Below are positions 14,028 to 25,972 of a DNA stretch of 64,000 nt, piece after piece; position 1 is the first letter of the stretch, and each line of letters opens with the position of its first letter. The notes beneath the pieces were generated by a model. It made no database searches. It saw only the letters and a program-made list of their open reading frames with translations, and had not been told where the DNA came from. Both the position numbers and the translations under genes were made by a program. The stretch comes from Cruorifilaria tuberocauda (Eukaryota; Nematoda; Chromadorea; Rhabditida; Onchocercidae), in assembly GCA_013365365.1 (NCBI GenBank), contig JABVXU010000092.1, positions 62,001-126,000 of the forward strand, in the 5' to 3' direction.

Positions 14028-14029
14028 AG
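14028..14029 (+). promoter_or_regulatory. Probable spliced-leader acceptor, tafazzin
   Basis: A strong TATTTTCAG lies 24 bases before the chosen ATG. An out-of-frame ATG lies between the acceptor and that start. Confidence 0.5.
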
Positions 14030-14052
14030 GCACTGGAAATGTTATTAGGAAA

Positions 14053-15836
14053 ATGGGTAGATCGTATGGATTTCGATTCCAATGGCCCTTCCCAAGGAAT
14101 CCCAATATCTTATATAGATTTGCTTCGAAAGCTACTCTTACCGCAGTTCTCTCAGCATGTAAACTCATCTTCTCATTAAGTATGTTTCTACCTCTATCTG
14201 TGCATAAATGATATGTCATCCTTATCAACATGATATTTCAGTTGTGCGAAATTCTATCAGCAATCTTATCGGCTGTGTGTCTTGCCTTTTAAAAGGTACA
14301 CCGCATGATTTTGATCTGGTTCTCTCTAGAGGTTGTTGTTAATTGATGTCATACTTTTTGAAAGTGCAACTTCAGATGTCAATCGAATATCAGTTATTAA
14401 CAAAAATCGACTTCTGTCTGCCCTAGAAAATAAGTCAAGGCCGTTGATCACTGTATCAAATCATCGTAGTAACATGGATGATCCTTTAATTTGGTGTAAG
14501 TATTTAATATGCTGGGGAAGATATTTGAGGATTATGTGTTGCAAGTTCCAATTTCAATTCACTGATAAAAATTTCATAATATTTAATCTTCCGTCGATTA
14601 ATCCCTAATGCTGTTTTATTTTCCTTCTTCAGGTCTTTTCACCTGGCGTGAATTCTTTTCTAACATATCAAGATTTCGGTACACTTTGGCAGCACATGAC
14701 ATATGCTTTACCAAAGCTTGGCATACTTTGTTAGTATATCATTTTTTTTTCAGGAATAATTTCAGGTTGTGAAAACCATTAATACTAAATCTCATTTTCC
14801 AATATGTTATAGTGCACTTATACAGTGCAGTGTGACAAGAACGTCTTGTTTTCTTTCGAAATGTTGAACATAGATTTCAATCTGTCCATTGATCTTTTCA
14901 AAAACTAAGCTGAATACATTACTCTTCTAAAACTTCGTAAATTTCATATGAAAAGTTTTGGATCTTGATTTAGTGAAAAAAGCCTGTAGCCTAGTTTCTT
15001 GATTTCCAACTTTTCCAAACTTTTAGGTTCTTTTCATTAGGTAAATGTGTACCCATTGTACGTGGCGATGGTGTTTATCAAAAAGGAGTTGATTTCTGTA
15101 TTGAAAAACTCGCAGAAAATCAGTGGATTCATGTCTTTCCTGAAGGTAAAGTAACACCTATTCCGATACGGATCAAGTGGGGTGTAGCGCGTATGGTGGG
15201 TTACAAGTTTGTTATTGTTATTTTTTTTCTTAACTATGTGCAGTTATTACAACACTGACAAGTAATCCTTTAGATTTTCTATACACATGACCGTGGATAA
15301 GAAGTAGCATCTTATCACTGTCAAATCTTAGATATAATCAGTAAAATATTTCTATTCCCAAGATATATATATAAATGTATAACTTCCAGATTATGGAAAG
15401 TCCAAATCCTCCAATACTTTTACCTATATGGATACACCAAATGGCTGAGGTGTGGCCACAGTCGAAACCTTACTATCCTAGAGTAGGAAAGGTAGTAAAT
15501 ATGACATTACAACATCTTTCATATATTACAATCCATATTACTCTGCCTGAATTTCCGATTTTTTTTTGATTTTTTTAAGGTTCTCCGATATATTTCCCTT
15601 TAATAGCCATTTGATGGACAGCATTCAAATGTTAAAAGACCTCAAAAAATATTTCCGTTTAACGTACTCTCATGTTGCAGCATGTCATAATAATGATAGG
15701 CACTGAAGTGGATATGAAAGAACATATGTGGAGGTTCCGCGTTGGATCTGTACTTGAAAGGCGAAAAGCACTTGCTGATTTTGTGCAAGAAAAATTGTTT
15801 GATGTCGGCACTCAAATTGACCAGATGAAGTTTTAG
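14053..15836 (+). CDS. taz: Tafazzin, mitochondrial cardiolipin transacylase
   Basis: Seven exons (14053-14179, 14242-14295, 14376-14495, 14633-14729, 15027-15195, 15390-15491, 15681-15836) join in phase to 274 residues, close to animal tafazzins. The N-terminus has the family WPFP motif followed by a hydrophobic membrane segment. The acyltransferase HX4D box is NHRSNMDDP, followed by [23 protein letters not shown] and the FPEGKV box, so the catalytic and substrate motifs are intact. Tafazzin moves acyl chains between phospholipids and lysocardiolipin at mitochondrial membranes. The start at 14053 is chosen because it puts WPFP in frame behind a likely spliced-leader acceptor; an upstream in-frame start at 13984 would lie before that acceptor. 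Exon 3 could alternatively begin near 14332, adding a hydrophobic stretch in the same frame. The gene is divergent from the ACK kinase. Confidence 0.95.
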
Positions 15837-16209
15837 CTAACTGAAGATGAAGTTTGTATATTAATGGCCATTTCAGGTTCAGCTCAACTTTATTCAACTT
15901 TCCTTTTTGCATTTGCACTTTGTGTGTATTTCAATGTCTGGCAGTTTATATTTTATGCTTTTAAAAGTTCAAAGATATTGTAATATTATAAGCTTCTTTG
16001 ACTTCTTTGTGTTCTTTGTTGCAGATATATGATCATCAAGGTTGATTGAACGAGTAACAGTCGGATTGTGATCAGTCTGATTGGTTTATAATCGAAACGT
16101 TATAGAAATACTGCACTTTATAGAAGCTTGTTCAATAGCTTGAGAAATATTGCTTTTTATACCGGAAGTGTTTCTTAGTTAAAAATAGTGGTTTTTATTT
16201 CGCAATTGC

Positions 16210-16215
16210 AATAAA
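16210..16215 (+). terminator. taz: AATAAA poly(A) signal of tafazzin
   Basis: AATAAA lies about 375 bases after the stop. A second copy lies at 16246-16251. Confidence 0.45.
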
Positions 16216-17387
16216 GGCGCATTATGATTAACTATTTTTTCAAGTAATAAATTTCTTCCATAATTGTTTTCACTTACAATCAGGCCTTTTAAAGGAATTT
16301 GGGAGGAGGGAGGAGGGAACGGTATTCAGACATAAATTCATCACTTTTTATTAAATACAAATAAAAAAAGAGTACATTTTAGAAGCAAACTTTCTTTTAC
16401 ACTGCAATAATTTATATTACTTACTACATGGTTAAAAAGTATTATAGTGCAGATGGTCGGAATAAATAAAGGAATTTCTGTTGCAAGAAAGACTTCACTA
16501 GCTCAGCAATGTTTGGGAGAGTAATTTTATCCACATGTTAAAATTCTAATATGCTACGTAGACGTGTAACGTAATTGTGGATATATGTGATGTAATTCGA
16601 GAAATGCAAAATTGTTTGCAAGAACCAAGTACTTTTTGGCGGAAACGAAATAGTAAGAAAAATGAATCTGCGGAGTGGATTTTTATGGATTGTGTAAAAA
16701 TTCCACAAATTCATTATATATTCATAAAATGACGTTAAACAATTATGTTGAAGTGCTGTGAGAAGTGCTTATTAACTAAAACTTTCATATGATTTCTGTC
16801 TTGAACGTGTTCTATGCAGAGTTGCTTCATCAACAAGAAATGAACAATTAAAATTTCTTAATTTTAAGAAAATCTGTTAAATATCTCAAATGCAAGAAAT
16901 AATTATAATGTTCTTTTCCTTTGTATATGATATGATTTAATGCAACCTTATTACTACTTTCTTATATGTGCCGCTATCCGGAAATATAATCTTGTGTTCC
17001 ATTTGGGTCTACTTCTTTGTTCTCCGTTGAAAGATTTGAATATTTCATCCTTCTAAATGATTTGATTTAGTAAGTGTAAAATTTGGAAATATTCTGCAAG
17101 ATTTGGTAAAAATGAGAATTGTTTTTAAAATTAGGAGTGGTAGATGATGATAATGAAACAGGCGGTATGATGAAAAAACTTCAGTGATGGATGTTTCTGT
17201 GAGGCATTTGTCCCTTTGGTGAAGCTTATATCAGGTGGCAGTTGTTTGTTAGGAGATGAAGCTCGGCAATTTTCACCGAATAACAGGAGGGAAGAAGTAC
17301 AGTTGATCACTCCACCCAGCTGACACTCAGATGAAAAAAAGAAGAAAGCTTCAAACAGTTACATTCATCTTGAACTCATTCTGCGTT

Positions 17388-17428
17388 TGTGTGTGTGTGT
17401 GTATCTGTATCTGTATCACTATCTGTAT
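17388..17428. repeat. TG microsatellite running into a TATCTG repeat
   Basis: About seven TG units are followed by three to four imperfect TATCTG units. The tract lies about 40 bases before the micropeptide ATG, so it is in its promoter or 5' UTR. Confidence 0.8.
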
Positions 17429-17465
17429 TTTTGGACCGAATTGAAAGAACTGCAAAAATTAGATA

Positions 17466-17636
17466 ATGGCGCCTCCTGCATCTCGTAAGCAAAGTATTGT
17501 TGAGGCTGCCGAAAAAACTTTCGATAAGAACACTCTTATTCTTATTGTTAATCTGCTTATACTTGTTGTGCTCACCAGTTTACTTTATATGGTGGCAACT
17601 TCCGCCATGGCTTCATCCCGAAGAGATGAACATTAG
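17466..17636 (+). CDS. 56-residue single-pass membrane micropeptide
   Basis: An intact frame runs from ATG 17466 to TAG 17636. The N-terminal 22 residues are polar, with a basic/serine patch (SRKQS) and an amphipathic stretch EAAEKTFDKN. A strongly hydrophobic helix of about 22 residues follows (LILIVNLLILVVLTSLLY), then a short polar tail ending RRDEH. There is no cleavable signal pattern, so a tail-anchored or type II orientation is likely. The layout (charged cytoplasmic helix plus Leu/Ile/Val membrane helix) is like phospholamban/sarcolamban-type SERCA regulators, but I do not recognise the sequence as a family member and that function is only a hypothesis. A perfect donor (G|GTAAGT at 17642) follows the stop by five bases, which supports real transcription and a 3' UTR intron. 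Confidence 0.6.
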   Translation: MAPPASRKQSIVEAAEKTFDKNTLILIVNLLILVVLTSLLYMVATSAMASSRRDEH

Positions 17637-19580
17637 CACTGGTAAGTGATTCAGCTTTTGTCTATTAAATTTCAATTCTTTTGCTATCTCTTTCTCCCCA
17701 AGATTTTCCAATAATAAAAAAGAAAAAACTGTTCAAGTTTAGCCGCATTACAATTTGTAAAAATGAAATGTATTTGAAATAATCAATGAGCTAACTTTCC
17801 ATAACAGCTTAATGCTTTTGGAATGGGTAATATTCCAAACATGATTACAAGGCCGTTAGTTAAGTCTGCCAATGATCAAATTCACCCCAGTCTTCATTAG
17901 AGAATGATTGGACAAATTTTTCACGTCCAAGGGTACGTGAATTTTCTAGGACTATATGGAATACCTACGAAACTTCGAATATATAAGATTATTTGCCTTG
18001 CTATGGAATGACATTTCGATTTTCGAAAATTTCATATGCTATGCAAATAGGATATCCAACAAATTCATGCAAATATAAAAAATACTTTTTCACATACTAA
18101 AAAGTCAATATTTTGGTGTAATACTTAAAGATTTTTCGAATGTAAGACAGTAACTTTGGAATTTAAGAAGTAAATAAATCTATCATTAAGTATAATAAGG
18201 TTTTAACAATAGTAATATCCCTTCAGCTAAACAGCATTTGGCATTATATCTAGAGATCACATTGCGCTAAGTCTAGAACCTACAAATGAATACCGATAGC
18301 GGTGTCACATATAATGTTCAGTACGCGCCTCATATTCCACGATATGTATCGTTTCGAGAACAGATCACTTCAATAGACCTTGAAATACAAATACCTGTTT
18401 AACAAAGCAAAATAATTCTCGATGAGAAAGGATTTGAACAATGATTAATCTATCGGTGATATAACAGACATAATGCGTCAAGAACGGTCAAGACTTTACG
18501 TAAGAGACGGAAATACCTAATAAAATAGTAAGAGAAATTGATTACCTCCGTTAGATATTTCAGTTTACATGCGTAAAGTATCTTATTTCTTAGACCAATG
18601 AGTTAAGCAATGATTTCAGCAAGGGAAGCTCCGAAATTTTAAATTAACATCATCAGTGTAAAGACAAAGACTTCCGCTAACCCATCAATATCTGCCATTA
18701 ACAAGTGTAAAAAAAAATATAAATCTCATTAAGCTCCTCAGCCCATTCTGTCTATAATTTTATTGAGTGTTTTTATTTCATTTTTCGTGGCGAAAGTAAC
18801 AAACTTCAATGGAAATTCCTTCCTCAGCTGGATTTGAATTAATTATACTTCGCCCATTTCTCTCTATAATTTCGAAAATTTTTGAGGATTTGATTTGGGT
18901 AAGCATTGCGCATTTCAGATTATCAACAAAATTGTCCGTAATTATGATTTTCGAATTGTTCACTACACAAATAGATAAAAAATGAGAAGCTGATACCGTG
19001 GAATAATGTGAGGAGAATCGGAAGAAATCGCAGAGAGGAAACTCTACATTTATGTAGCATGGGAAGGAGAAGGAAGATGATGAGGAGAAAGATCAGCTTC
19101 ATGGATCATTAAGCAGCTCTGACATGCATTTCTATCATCAATCACCAAACAAATTAGTGAAATTTGCCATAATGGGCTATCTTGCCATATCTTAGACTTA
19201 GCTCTAGTTCGTATCCCAATTTATCTTCCTAAAATGCAAGTACAAGACCTTCCTGTATATACTTCTTTCATACTACTACCTGTTACAACTTGCGTTAGTT
19301 AATTTAATGTTAAGTCATAAATTGTAATTAAGTTGGTGAAATATTGGTGAACTTCGTTCTTTTATACACAGAACAGGGAAATCTGCATTCTGAGACTAAA
19401 TGATTTTATGCAAGAAGTTATGAGTCATGATTCTGAAGCTGTCGTATGATTATAATGAGTTATCATCATAGAAAGATGAAAGAAAACTAAAATAAAAAAG
19501 TAGGCAAATATCTGTAAACTGAGTTAAGGAAATAAAGAAGTAAATACTTTTTCAGGCCATGCCACACTAATGTTCATATT
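17637..19580. other. Intergenic or intronic stretch without a supported gene
   Basis: It begins with the donor at 17642, so its left part is probably a UTR intron of the micropeptide gene. A 61-codon minus frame at 18778-18963 has no motif. I see nothing else. Confidence 0.4.
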
Positions 19581-21446
19581 TTACAAATTTCGATTCCATA
19601 GTTGTAGAAAACGGAAACAATCTGATTTCGTAACGCTTCCACATACTGCACAAAACGGTTCGGTATGAAAACATGTATAGCAGGATACATGTCCACAGGT
19701 AACGTTCTTTACCGGTATCACAACTCTTTGTTGGCATCGTGTGCATATTGTTAGATTTGCATGTTCTTCATATCTTTTTCGTCTTGTCGTCTCTCCAAAA
19801 CAATTCCGGAATGAAATCAAAAGAACCATAAGATCTCGGAATACACACCACATGAGCTTTCGATTGAGTGTCTCAAAATCCAACAAACCTAAGTAAATTG
19901 AAATTTTGGTAAGAAAAACTCCTCAAACTTCGTAGATAGATACCCGTAAATTTCATACTACTAATAAATGACGTAAAAGCTTTCCCCATTTTTGGTGTTT
20001 TCTTCCTTAACATTTTGAATGTTTTTTACTTACTGGATGTTCTCATGCGATTTACGAACCATTTGTTCAAAAAACAGTTCAAATTTCTTGATTTAAGTAC
20101 CACTCACATTTCTTTAAAATCATATTTTTTGAGGTATCCTTTCATCCTAAATCTTAGTTTCGATCAAGTTTTTTTGAAATTTCTTTCTTGTTTGTTCACT
20201 TAGGAGACGATGTAAAAGTATTTGCAAATGGATGTCCTCATATTTCTGATGTCTTTGTAGAAATATCTAACCGCAGTCAAAGAAAAATTCCTCAAGCCTT
20301 CATTTTATTACAGCTCATATGCGTTCAGAGCATAGGAGGTGAAATGGGAAACTGTATGTTTTATTTCTAGGTAGAATTTCTTATGTTTTCTATATATTAT
20401 CGAGCCGTTTAATAAACAGACTGATTTAGTGAGACAGTCTTCATTTATCTTTTGAATTTCTGAATTGCTATGAATTTTTGAATAATGTTACAGATCAACT
20501 GAAATGCCTTTCTAAATAATTGATTTTGTATATCTACACTTTCTGTATGCATATAATTTATTAATAAGTAATATAAGGATTTTCTGTTATAATTATTCTA
20601 ATTTATATAAAGAACAATGTAATATCTAGTACCTGTCGTTCACGTGTTTTCGATAAAAGTTTAACGATGTTGGTAAAATAAAATCTCTTGTCAACTTTGT
20701 GAATAATATCTTTGTCAGTTGAAATGTTTATTATAGCTGTTGTACGGGTTATTTATTTTCTCTAACAAAAAATTTTAATAAATTAGCAAATAATATGGTA
20801 CCCAATGTCTCCCTCTGCATTCTTTTCTCGGAATTCTTTAAGCATGTGATCCTTTCTGTAAGGTTCTGATAACCACCCTTATGATAAAAGTGCAGAAGCT
20901 GCAAAAAATTTGCTAAACGACAAATGGCGGCCACTTTATGTATCCATCTGATATTGTGGTTATACGAAGAAAGCAAACGGTTTTGAATGTAGGGTGCCAG
21001 AATCGAAAGAATAAAATGAAGAACTGGTTGCCACTTAGATAGATGGTCCAAGTTCCATCCTGACGAATATTGCAATATTTTGGATCAGCACCAACAAATA
21101 TTTTCAGAAGTTCGACACATTCCGTAAGTTTAATTAATTTAAAAATTTGGTTAAAAATTGATTTATAAAACTTGACTACTTACGTCAAAACAATAATACC
21201 TGAACAAGCTTACAAATTGTGTAAAAGCATAACGGAAAAAGAAAACTCACCGCTCTTTAACTGTTTAAACCATATAAGAGTGTCGATGACTAAAAGAACT
21301 TCATCCTGTATTTTTTCCAGTTTGATAGAAATTGGTAAAGGAAATTTACTTTTCCAATCTTTGAAGCTGTTTTCTGCTGCTCGGCGTATAGTCTGGTTCA
21401 TCCTTTGATGGTCAAGACTAGCAACTCTTGTAGTAATTTCCATCAT
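19581..21446 (-). CDS. prx-2: Peroxisome biogenesis factor 2 (RING peroxin)
   Basis: Three exons (21446-21251, 21059-20802, 19888-19581) join in phase to 253 residues. The N-terminus has the PEX2 pattern RVASLDHQRMNQTI. The middle exon carries the hydrophobic Pex2/12 core, with LHFILSILAPYIQNRLL, LANFLQLLHFYHKGGY and NLTERI. The last exon has the conserved LNRKLMW followed by a C-terminal RING: CTRC, CGHVSCYTC and CAVC, with all zinc ligands of the PEX2-type C3HC4 finger present. PEX2 forms the PEX2-PEX10-PEX12 ubiquitin ligase in the peroxisome membrane that recycles the PTS1 receptor PEX5. The protein is about 50 residues shorter than human PEX2. The start at 21446 is the first ATG after a likely spliced-leader acceptor. 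The 913-base intron holds a coding-like exon on the other strand. Confidence 0.88.
20214..20353 (+). other. Orphan coding-like exon, possible arrestin-domain fragment
   Basis: The exon is bounded by the acceptor TTGTTCACTTAG and the donor GTATGT and is open in one frame (phase 1 in). It contains DVFVEISNRSQRKIP followed by FILLQL. This looks like the first strands of an arrestin C-terminal domain (a 'N-x-S-x-R-K' turn followed by a beta strand ending near Q). It lies inside the large intron of prx-2 on the opposite strand. I found no partner exons nearby, so it may be a nested gene, a relic, or chance. Confidence 0.3.
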
Positions 21447-21497
21447 AGGTAACGATAATTTATCGCCAGACAGTTGCCGAATATTTCCTGCGTGCAC

Positions 21498-21499
21498 CT
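21498..21499 (-). promoter_or_regulatory. Probable spliced-leader acceptor, prx-2
   Basis: The minus strand reads AAATTTAG before GTGCACGC, with the first ATG 51 bases further on. No upstream coding exon is visible. Confidence 0.4.
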
Positions 21500-21722
21500 A
21501 AATTTAAAAACATACCAAAAAAATTTAGTCAAGTTGAAAAAAGTTCGAAATTGAAATGCTCACCAGTTTAGCAAATGAATTTGTACACCTACCTATTAAA
21601 TTACTGATTGTCTTCGAAAATCTTTAAAATTAAAGTTAAATACAAAATTAAAGAATTGACCAACTGACATCCACGCGGTGTACGAAAATATGAATAACGC
21701 AATGAGATTTACGCATTAGTTT

Positions 21723-21728
21723 TTTATT
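21723..21728 (-). terminator. Poly(A) signal for RBM17
   Basis: The minus strand reads AATAAA about 330 bases beyond the RBM17 stop. The stretch 21500-22059 otherwise holds no gene. Confidence 0.35.
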
Positions 21729-22059
21729 CATAATCTTTATAACTTCATATAAGCAAGTTTAAAAATTGTACAATACTGAAATAATACCATTATTTAGGCA
21801 CAAACTGGTTCAACTTGATCTATTAAAAATGTCTTCACAAGTTAACGATATTTTCAAACCGAAAGGTAGCCTACTCTGGATAAAACAAAGCAAGCTGCAA
21901 CTAATGTCAAATGCTAAATTAATAAAACTTGCATAAGCTAATTGAAAAAAGTAACAACTAAACTAAAGAAGTTCTTGCCAGAAATTTTGTTGAAACAAGG
22001 GTTTAACAGATTTCCACATAGTGATCACAACAAAAAAATTTGTCAAAATGATGGTAAGC

Positions 22060-24669
22060 TCATCGATCAAACTGATTAGCATTATAAGCCTCGAGATCAT
22101 AGAATGAAGCTTTAATGGAGCGACCACCAAAAAACCGCCCGTTTAAATCAACAAATGCTTTTATGGCTTGACCTACATTCGTAAATTCGATAAATATGCG
22201 GACTGCTTCATCATCGCTGACTTGAAGAAGCTGGAAATAATCATTTAAATGTAGTGAATACTTGCAACATTAAAATTAAAATTAATTGCAATTAAAATTG
22301 CAACATTTAACTTCATACAAATTTTGCACATTTCAGCACTTGTTATTGTTTCAATGTCTAACCTAAGAAATACTAGTGTTGCTGGAAAACTATATCACGG
22401 TGCAATGAAATGTAAAATGAAATTGGTCACATTGAATCAACCTCTACGATATTCAATAATGAATTACCAAATTGACACATGAAATTAAAAAGAAACCCCA
22501 AACACAGCTTCTGGAAAATTCCAAATAAGTTTATTCGTTAAGGTAGCAAGTAAAGTTTATTGCTGCCGCCTACGAAAGATAGCGGAAGAAATCTTTCCTT
22601 TCAAAACAAAAACATACCCTGAAAATGACAACTTTATTGACCTGCCCATATTTCTTCATCTCATCCTTCACTTCTGGCTCCAGCTGATCGTCAATTTCAT
22701 CTGGACTAACCATATTCTAGAAAACTTTAATAATGAAACAGGAACTGGGTACAACATTAAGCAAACGGCTTACAACAGATCTTCAAAAATAGAAACATTC
22801 GGGAATAAAGAAATGAAAAGTTTAGATTTCTATTATACTCTTTCTCTTATTAACTGCAATTATTCGTTCAGAAGATTGGATTAAATTATCACAATCCAAA
22901 CTGATAAAGCAGTTAGAGAAATACTGACATTATTCACCGTACTTGTCAGCTGGCCTAAAGAATTTCAAAACGACATACCCGCAGCAACAGTATACGCGAT
23001 GACTGTTTCAGAGCTTCAGTCATATTCACTGCTGGCGTTGAATTCACGGTTGGCAGTGGAGGAGGCGAACTACATGCTTCAGCTTCAATCAAATTGGTAA
23101 ACATCGAGGAAAATCCATTTCATACATAGAAAATTTTATGAAAACACAATCAACTAATTCAAGTTTTTATATATGATATTTGAAATAAACCTCGAGCATT
23201 TAGTTCGTGTTCGTTCACTATCACCCCAGAATTCTTCCCTAGCCTTTCAACCTTTAAAGCCGTGCTCATTCCCTGACCAGATCGTCCCAAACCTGTGCCT
23301 TCCTGAAAACAAAAAGAAAGTTTACAACCTCAGAAATGAGAAAAGTATACGCTAATTAAATAACAACAAGGACAATGTCAAATTTGCGGCTGATAAACAT
23401 TTAATACATGCATTATATTCAATCCACACTACTAAAAACGTTCATTAAATTCATCTTAAATATTCATTTTAAATTTCGCTTAAAATACCTAAAACATCAT
23501 TACTGAATCCTGAATTTACAACACAAAAACTGACAAAAAAGCTTTTCTTATACCTTGTAACCAAATTTAGACATAATGTTGGCAGCAACTCCCAGTCCCT
23601 TTCCAGCACCGAACGACGGAATAAATGAGGGTGGCGGCATTTCAGAAGCCATACTGCTAGCACTAGAGCCTGGTGGTTCAACTTTGCTGTCTTCTTCCAT
23701 AAGAATTTTGGGCGGTGCAATTGCTGCTCCAGCTGTACGTTTTGCAATTTCTTCCTGATGCTCCCTGAAAAAGAAAATTCAAACTACAAATAACATCTTC
23801 AAAAAATAAACTCATAATTTTTGTCCTCCAGCTATTAAAAGGAGAGCAATTAGCAACAAAAAAACACCTGTTTAATCTCTCAGCAATTTCTTTTGCAATC
23901 TTTTCTTTTGCTTTTCTCTCATCCATTTTTTGCTTATGTTTAGCATAGTCGGTTGGAGCTGTAGGGTTGTATTCATCTTCAACCAAAACTTCACCAAAAA
24001 GAAATACCTATAAATATTCCAAATAATGGTTAGCTGCAAAATAAAAACTCCTAATATTAACAATTCAATCTTTTCAACTTATATGTGCTTATTAAAACAC
24101 GCCTTATCTTCTTTTAGTGCTTTGGGTATAAATGAAAGCGGTGGTCCATCGCCCAAAGGCATTGTTTTATGAGGGCGCAAGAAAGTTGTCTTCGATGGAC
24201 GATTTTTTGCAGACAAGTCAACAACTGGCGTAACCACACTTCGCTGAAAAAACATCAATCACATTGGAGATATTACTTTTTTCGTGAAAGTTCTCATAAT
24301 CGTACAGGTTGATCTTAGTAAAATAAAAAGGAAAGCAAACCTGCTGAGCCAATTGTGTTTTTTTAATGTGTATCTGTGACTGAAGAAGTCGCAAAGCAGA
24401 TGGAACACCTGAATTGCTTTTCGAGGATGAATCAGTGACAAACATAAGCACATTGCAATATGGAAAAAAGATACTGTTTACAAGACAAAACAAGACATCC
24501 ACCAAGAAGCCAATATCAGTCAAAAATACCACAAAATAACAAAAACAAAGTGAAGAGAAGCATGGAGAAATCATTTTAACTAAATCAACGAAAAACCTTT
24601 TTTAGATGATCGACCATCGTCTCCCTTTTCATGGACTGGATCTTCGCCGAATATATCGTAAAGCGACAT
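22060..24669 (-). CDS. RBM17: Splicing factor SPF45 (RBM17)
   Basis: Nine exons (24669-24597, 24408-24341, 24243-24103, 24007-23868, 23764-23554, 23302-23191, 23082-22979, 22716-22618, 22230-22060) give 372 residues; human SPF45 has 401. The N-terminus MSLYDIFGE is family-typical, followed by LLQSQIHIKKTQL, TPVVDL and the acidic DEYNPTAPTDY segment with a charged helix. A G-patch follows (GVAANIMSKFGYKEGTGLG), then a C-terminal UHM-type RRM with LLLRNMV, DEAVRIFIEF and the family RF motif in NGRFFGGRSIKASFY. SPF45 binds ULM motifs of SF3B1, SF1 and U2AF65 and controls 3' splice-site choice. Intron 3 starts with GC (24102-24101) rather than GT; the reading frame requires that site. The acceptor at 23083 has an in-frame alternative six bases later. 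Confidence 0.93.
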
Positions 24670-25972
24670 ATCCTTGTGAAAACTTCACCAAGCAAATAAA
24701 GGAATTTTATTTGCAAGTAAAAGAATCTTAACTCCTCTTTTCAGAATTACTTTTCCTTCAATCAGTTGAAAATTTTAGCATCTGAAGAAAGTAATATGTT
24801 CGTTAGGAAGTTATGACGAACAAAAACTGTCAAATGCCTTTCTAAGTGATCGAAAACAGGAAGTAGATAACGATAATGAATAGCCGGTCCCTTTCAATCC
24901 AACTAATATTTAACAGACACAATTTGAAAAGCAAAAATTTCATACGAACTTTTTCGGCCAGAACTTCTTTTCTTCTTTGCCAAATCAATTAGGAAGAAGG
25001 TACGGAATTGTTGAGTGTTTTACGCCTTCGTCACTGATTGTCAATTTTTAATCGTCTCAAGCGTTATTCCAAGATTACTAAGTTTTCATTTTTACTTACC
25101 ATTAAGAGATGGTTTTCGCATCTATTAATCGAAAGTATTCTTTCATGCTTATCATTTCCTTTCGAAATCATAAATTTGCTACTCATACGTTATGTTTACG
25201 TGAAATAATAAATCTACTTACTTTTTCAGAACGATAAAATATTTACAAGGGAAAAAGAAACGGATATTACGACAGTCAAGCCAAGAGTAAAACTGATTTT
25301 TAGTTTTTTGGCAATGTCGGCTGAGCCGCTAAATATCACATTTTAACACAATCGCGTTGGAAAAACAGAACTGGAAGATTATTGCTGGTCACGTGGAGTC
25401 GTCGCCAAGAGTTGCAGTCGTCATTAAATTCCGGATTTTCCGGAATATCTGGAAAGGAATGTAGTTGGCAGATTCTGCACATGTAATAACAGTAGGCTGA
25501 TGTATTGTAACATCTTTTGGGTGATTGAAAAGTGGTCAATATAAGCATCATGTCTTCCTTATTTGCAGCATACAACGCTACATATTACTGATGAATCATT
25601 TCTCAAATTTAGAACTACTTATCAATTTACGTGTTAATCAATCGGTCTGCCGTATTTAAGTGATTATCACATTAATTTATTGAAACAATTGCAATATTCA
25701 GTATTATTTTGATGTATTTTCATTTCTTGCAATTCAATTTTTATCTGTAGCTGAAAAAATGTATGAGTAAGTCTCCCATCTCAAGGAATTATCCATACTT
25801 TATTTACGGTATGTTGAGCATATTGCCCGGAGAGTTCGAGCAATTTTTTGATCTCCGTGATTATTTGTTATTTGATTCAATACAAATTTAATATTGAACG
25901 CTTCCCGACATCCTCCTTCCCGGAACTTTATCAAAAACTGGCAAATATAATTAAACAATATAATTAAATTTC
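24670..25972. other. Intergenic between RBM17 and the CNG channel
   Basis: It contains the RBM17 promoter region and the CNG 3' UTR. A minus-strand open frame (25575-25336, 79 codons, five cysteines) has no domain I recognise and no clear splice or leader context, so it is not called as a gene. Confidence 0.45.
25799..25804 (-). terminator. Poly(A) signal for the CNG channel gene
   Basis: The minus strand reads AATAAA about 170 bases beyond the stop. Confidence 0.4.

Larger units (their letters stand above)
13661..14052. promoter_or_regulatory. Shared upstream region of the ACK kinase and tafazzin
   Basis: The two genes point away from each other with about 390 bases between their start codons. 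A bidirectional promoter is inferred from position only; no TATA box or named element is obvious. Confidence 0.4.
15837..17465. other. Intergenic; tafazzin 3' UTR at its left end
   Basis: There is no supported gene. AATAAA motifs at 16210 and 16246 mark the likely tafazzin 3' end. The right end holds the simple repeat and 5' leader of the micropeptide gene. Confidence 0.5.

Noticed and set aside
14332..14375. Alternative start of tafazzin exon 3
   Set aside because: It is in frame with exon 3 but would need a phase 0 donor, while exon 2 ends in phase 1 at a good GTACAC site; the acceptor at 14374 fits both phase and protein family.
18778..18963. A 61-codon minus frame with a protein-like composition
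   Set aside because: It is isolated, with no acceptor before its ATG and no family motif. It could be revisited with transcript data.
20188..20370. The open frame as an independent ATG-started gene
   Set aside because: Its start lies in the polypyrimidine tract before the acceptor at 20213; only the part from 20214 looks coding.
25336..25575. A 79-codon cysteine-containing minus frame between RBM17 and the CNG gene
   Set aside because: It has no signal peptide, domain, splice pairing or leader acceptor; the length is expected by chance.
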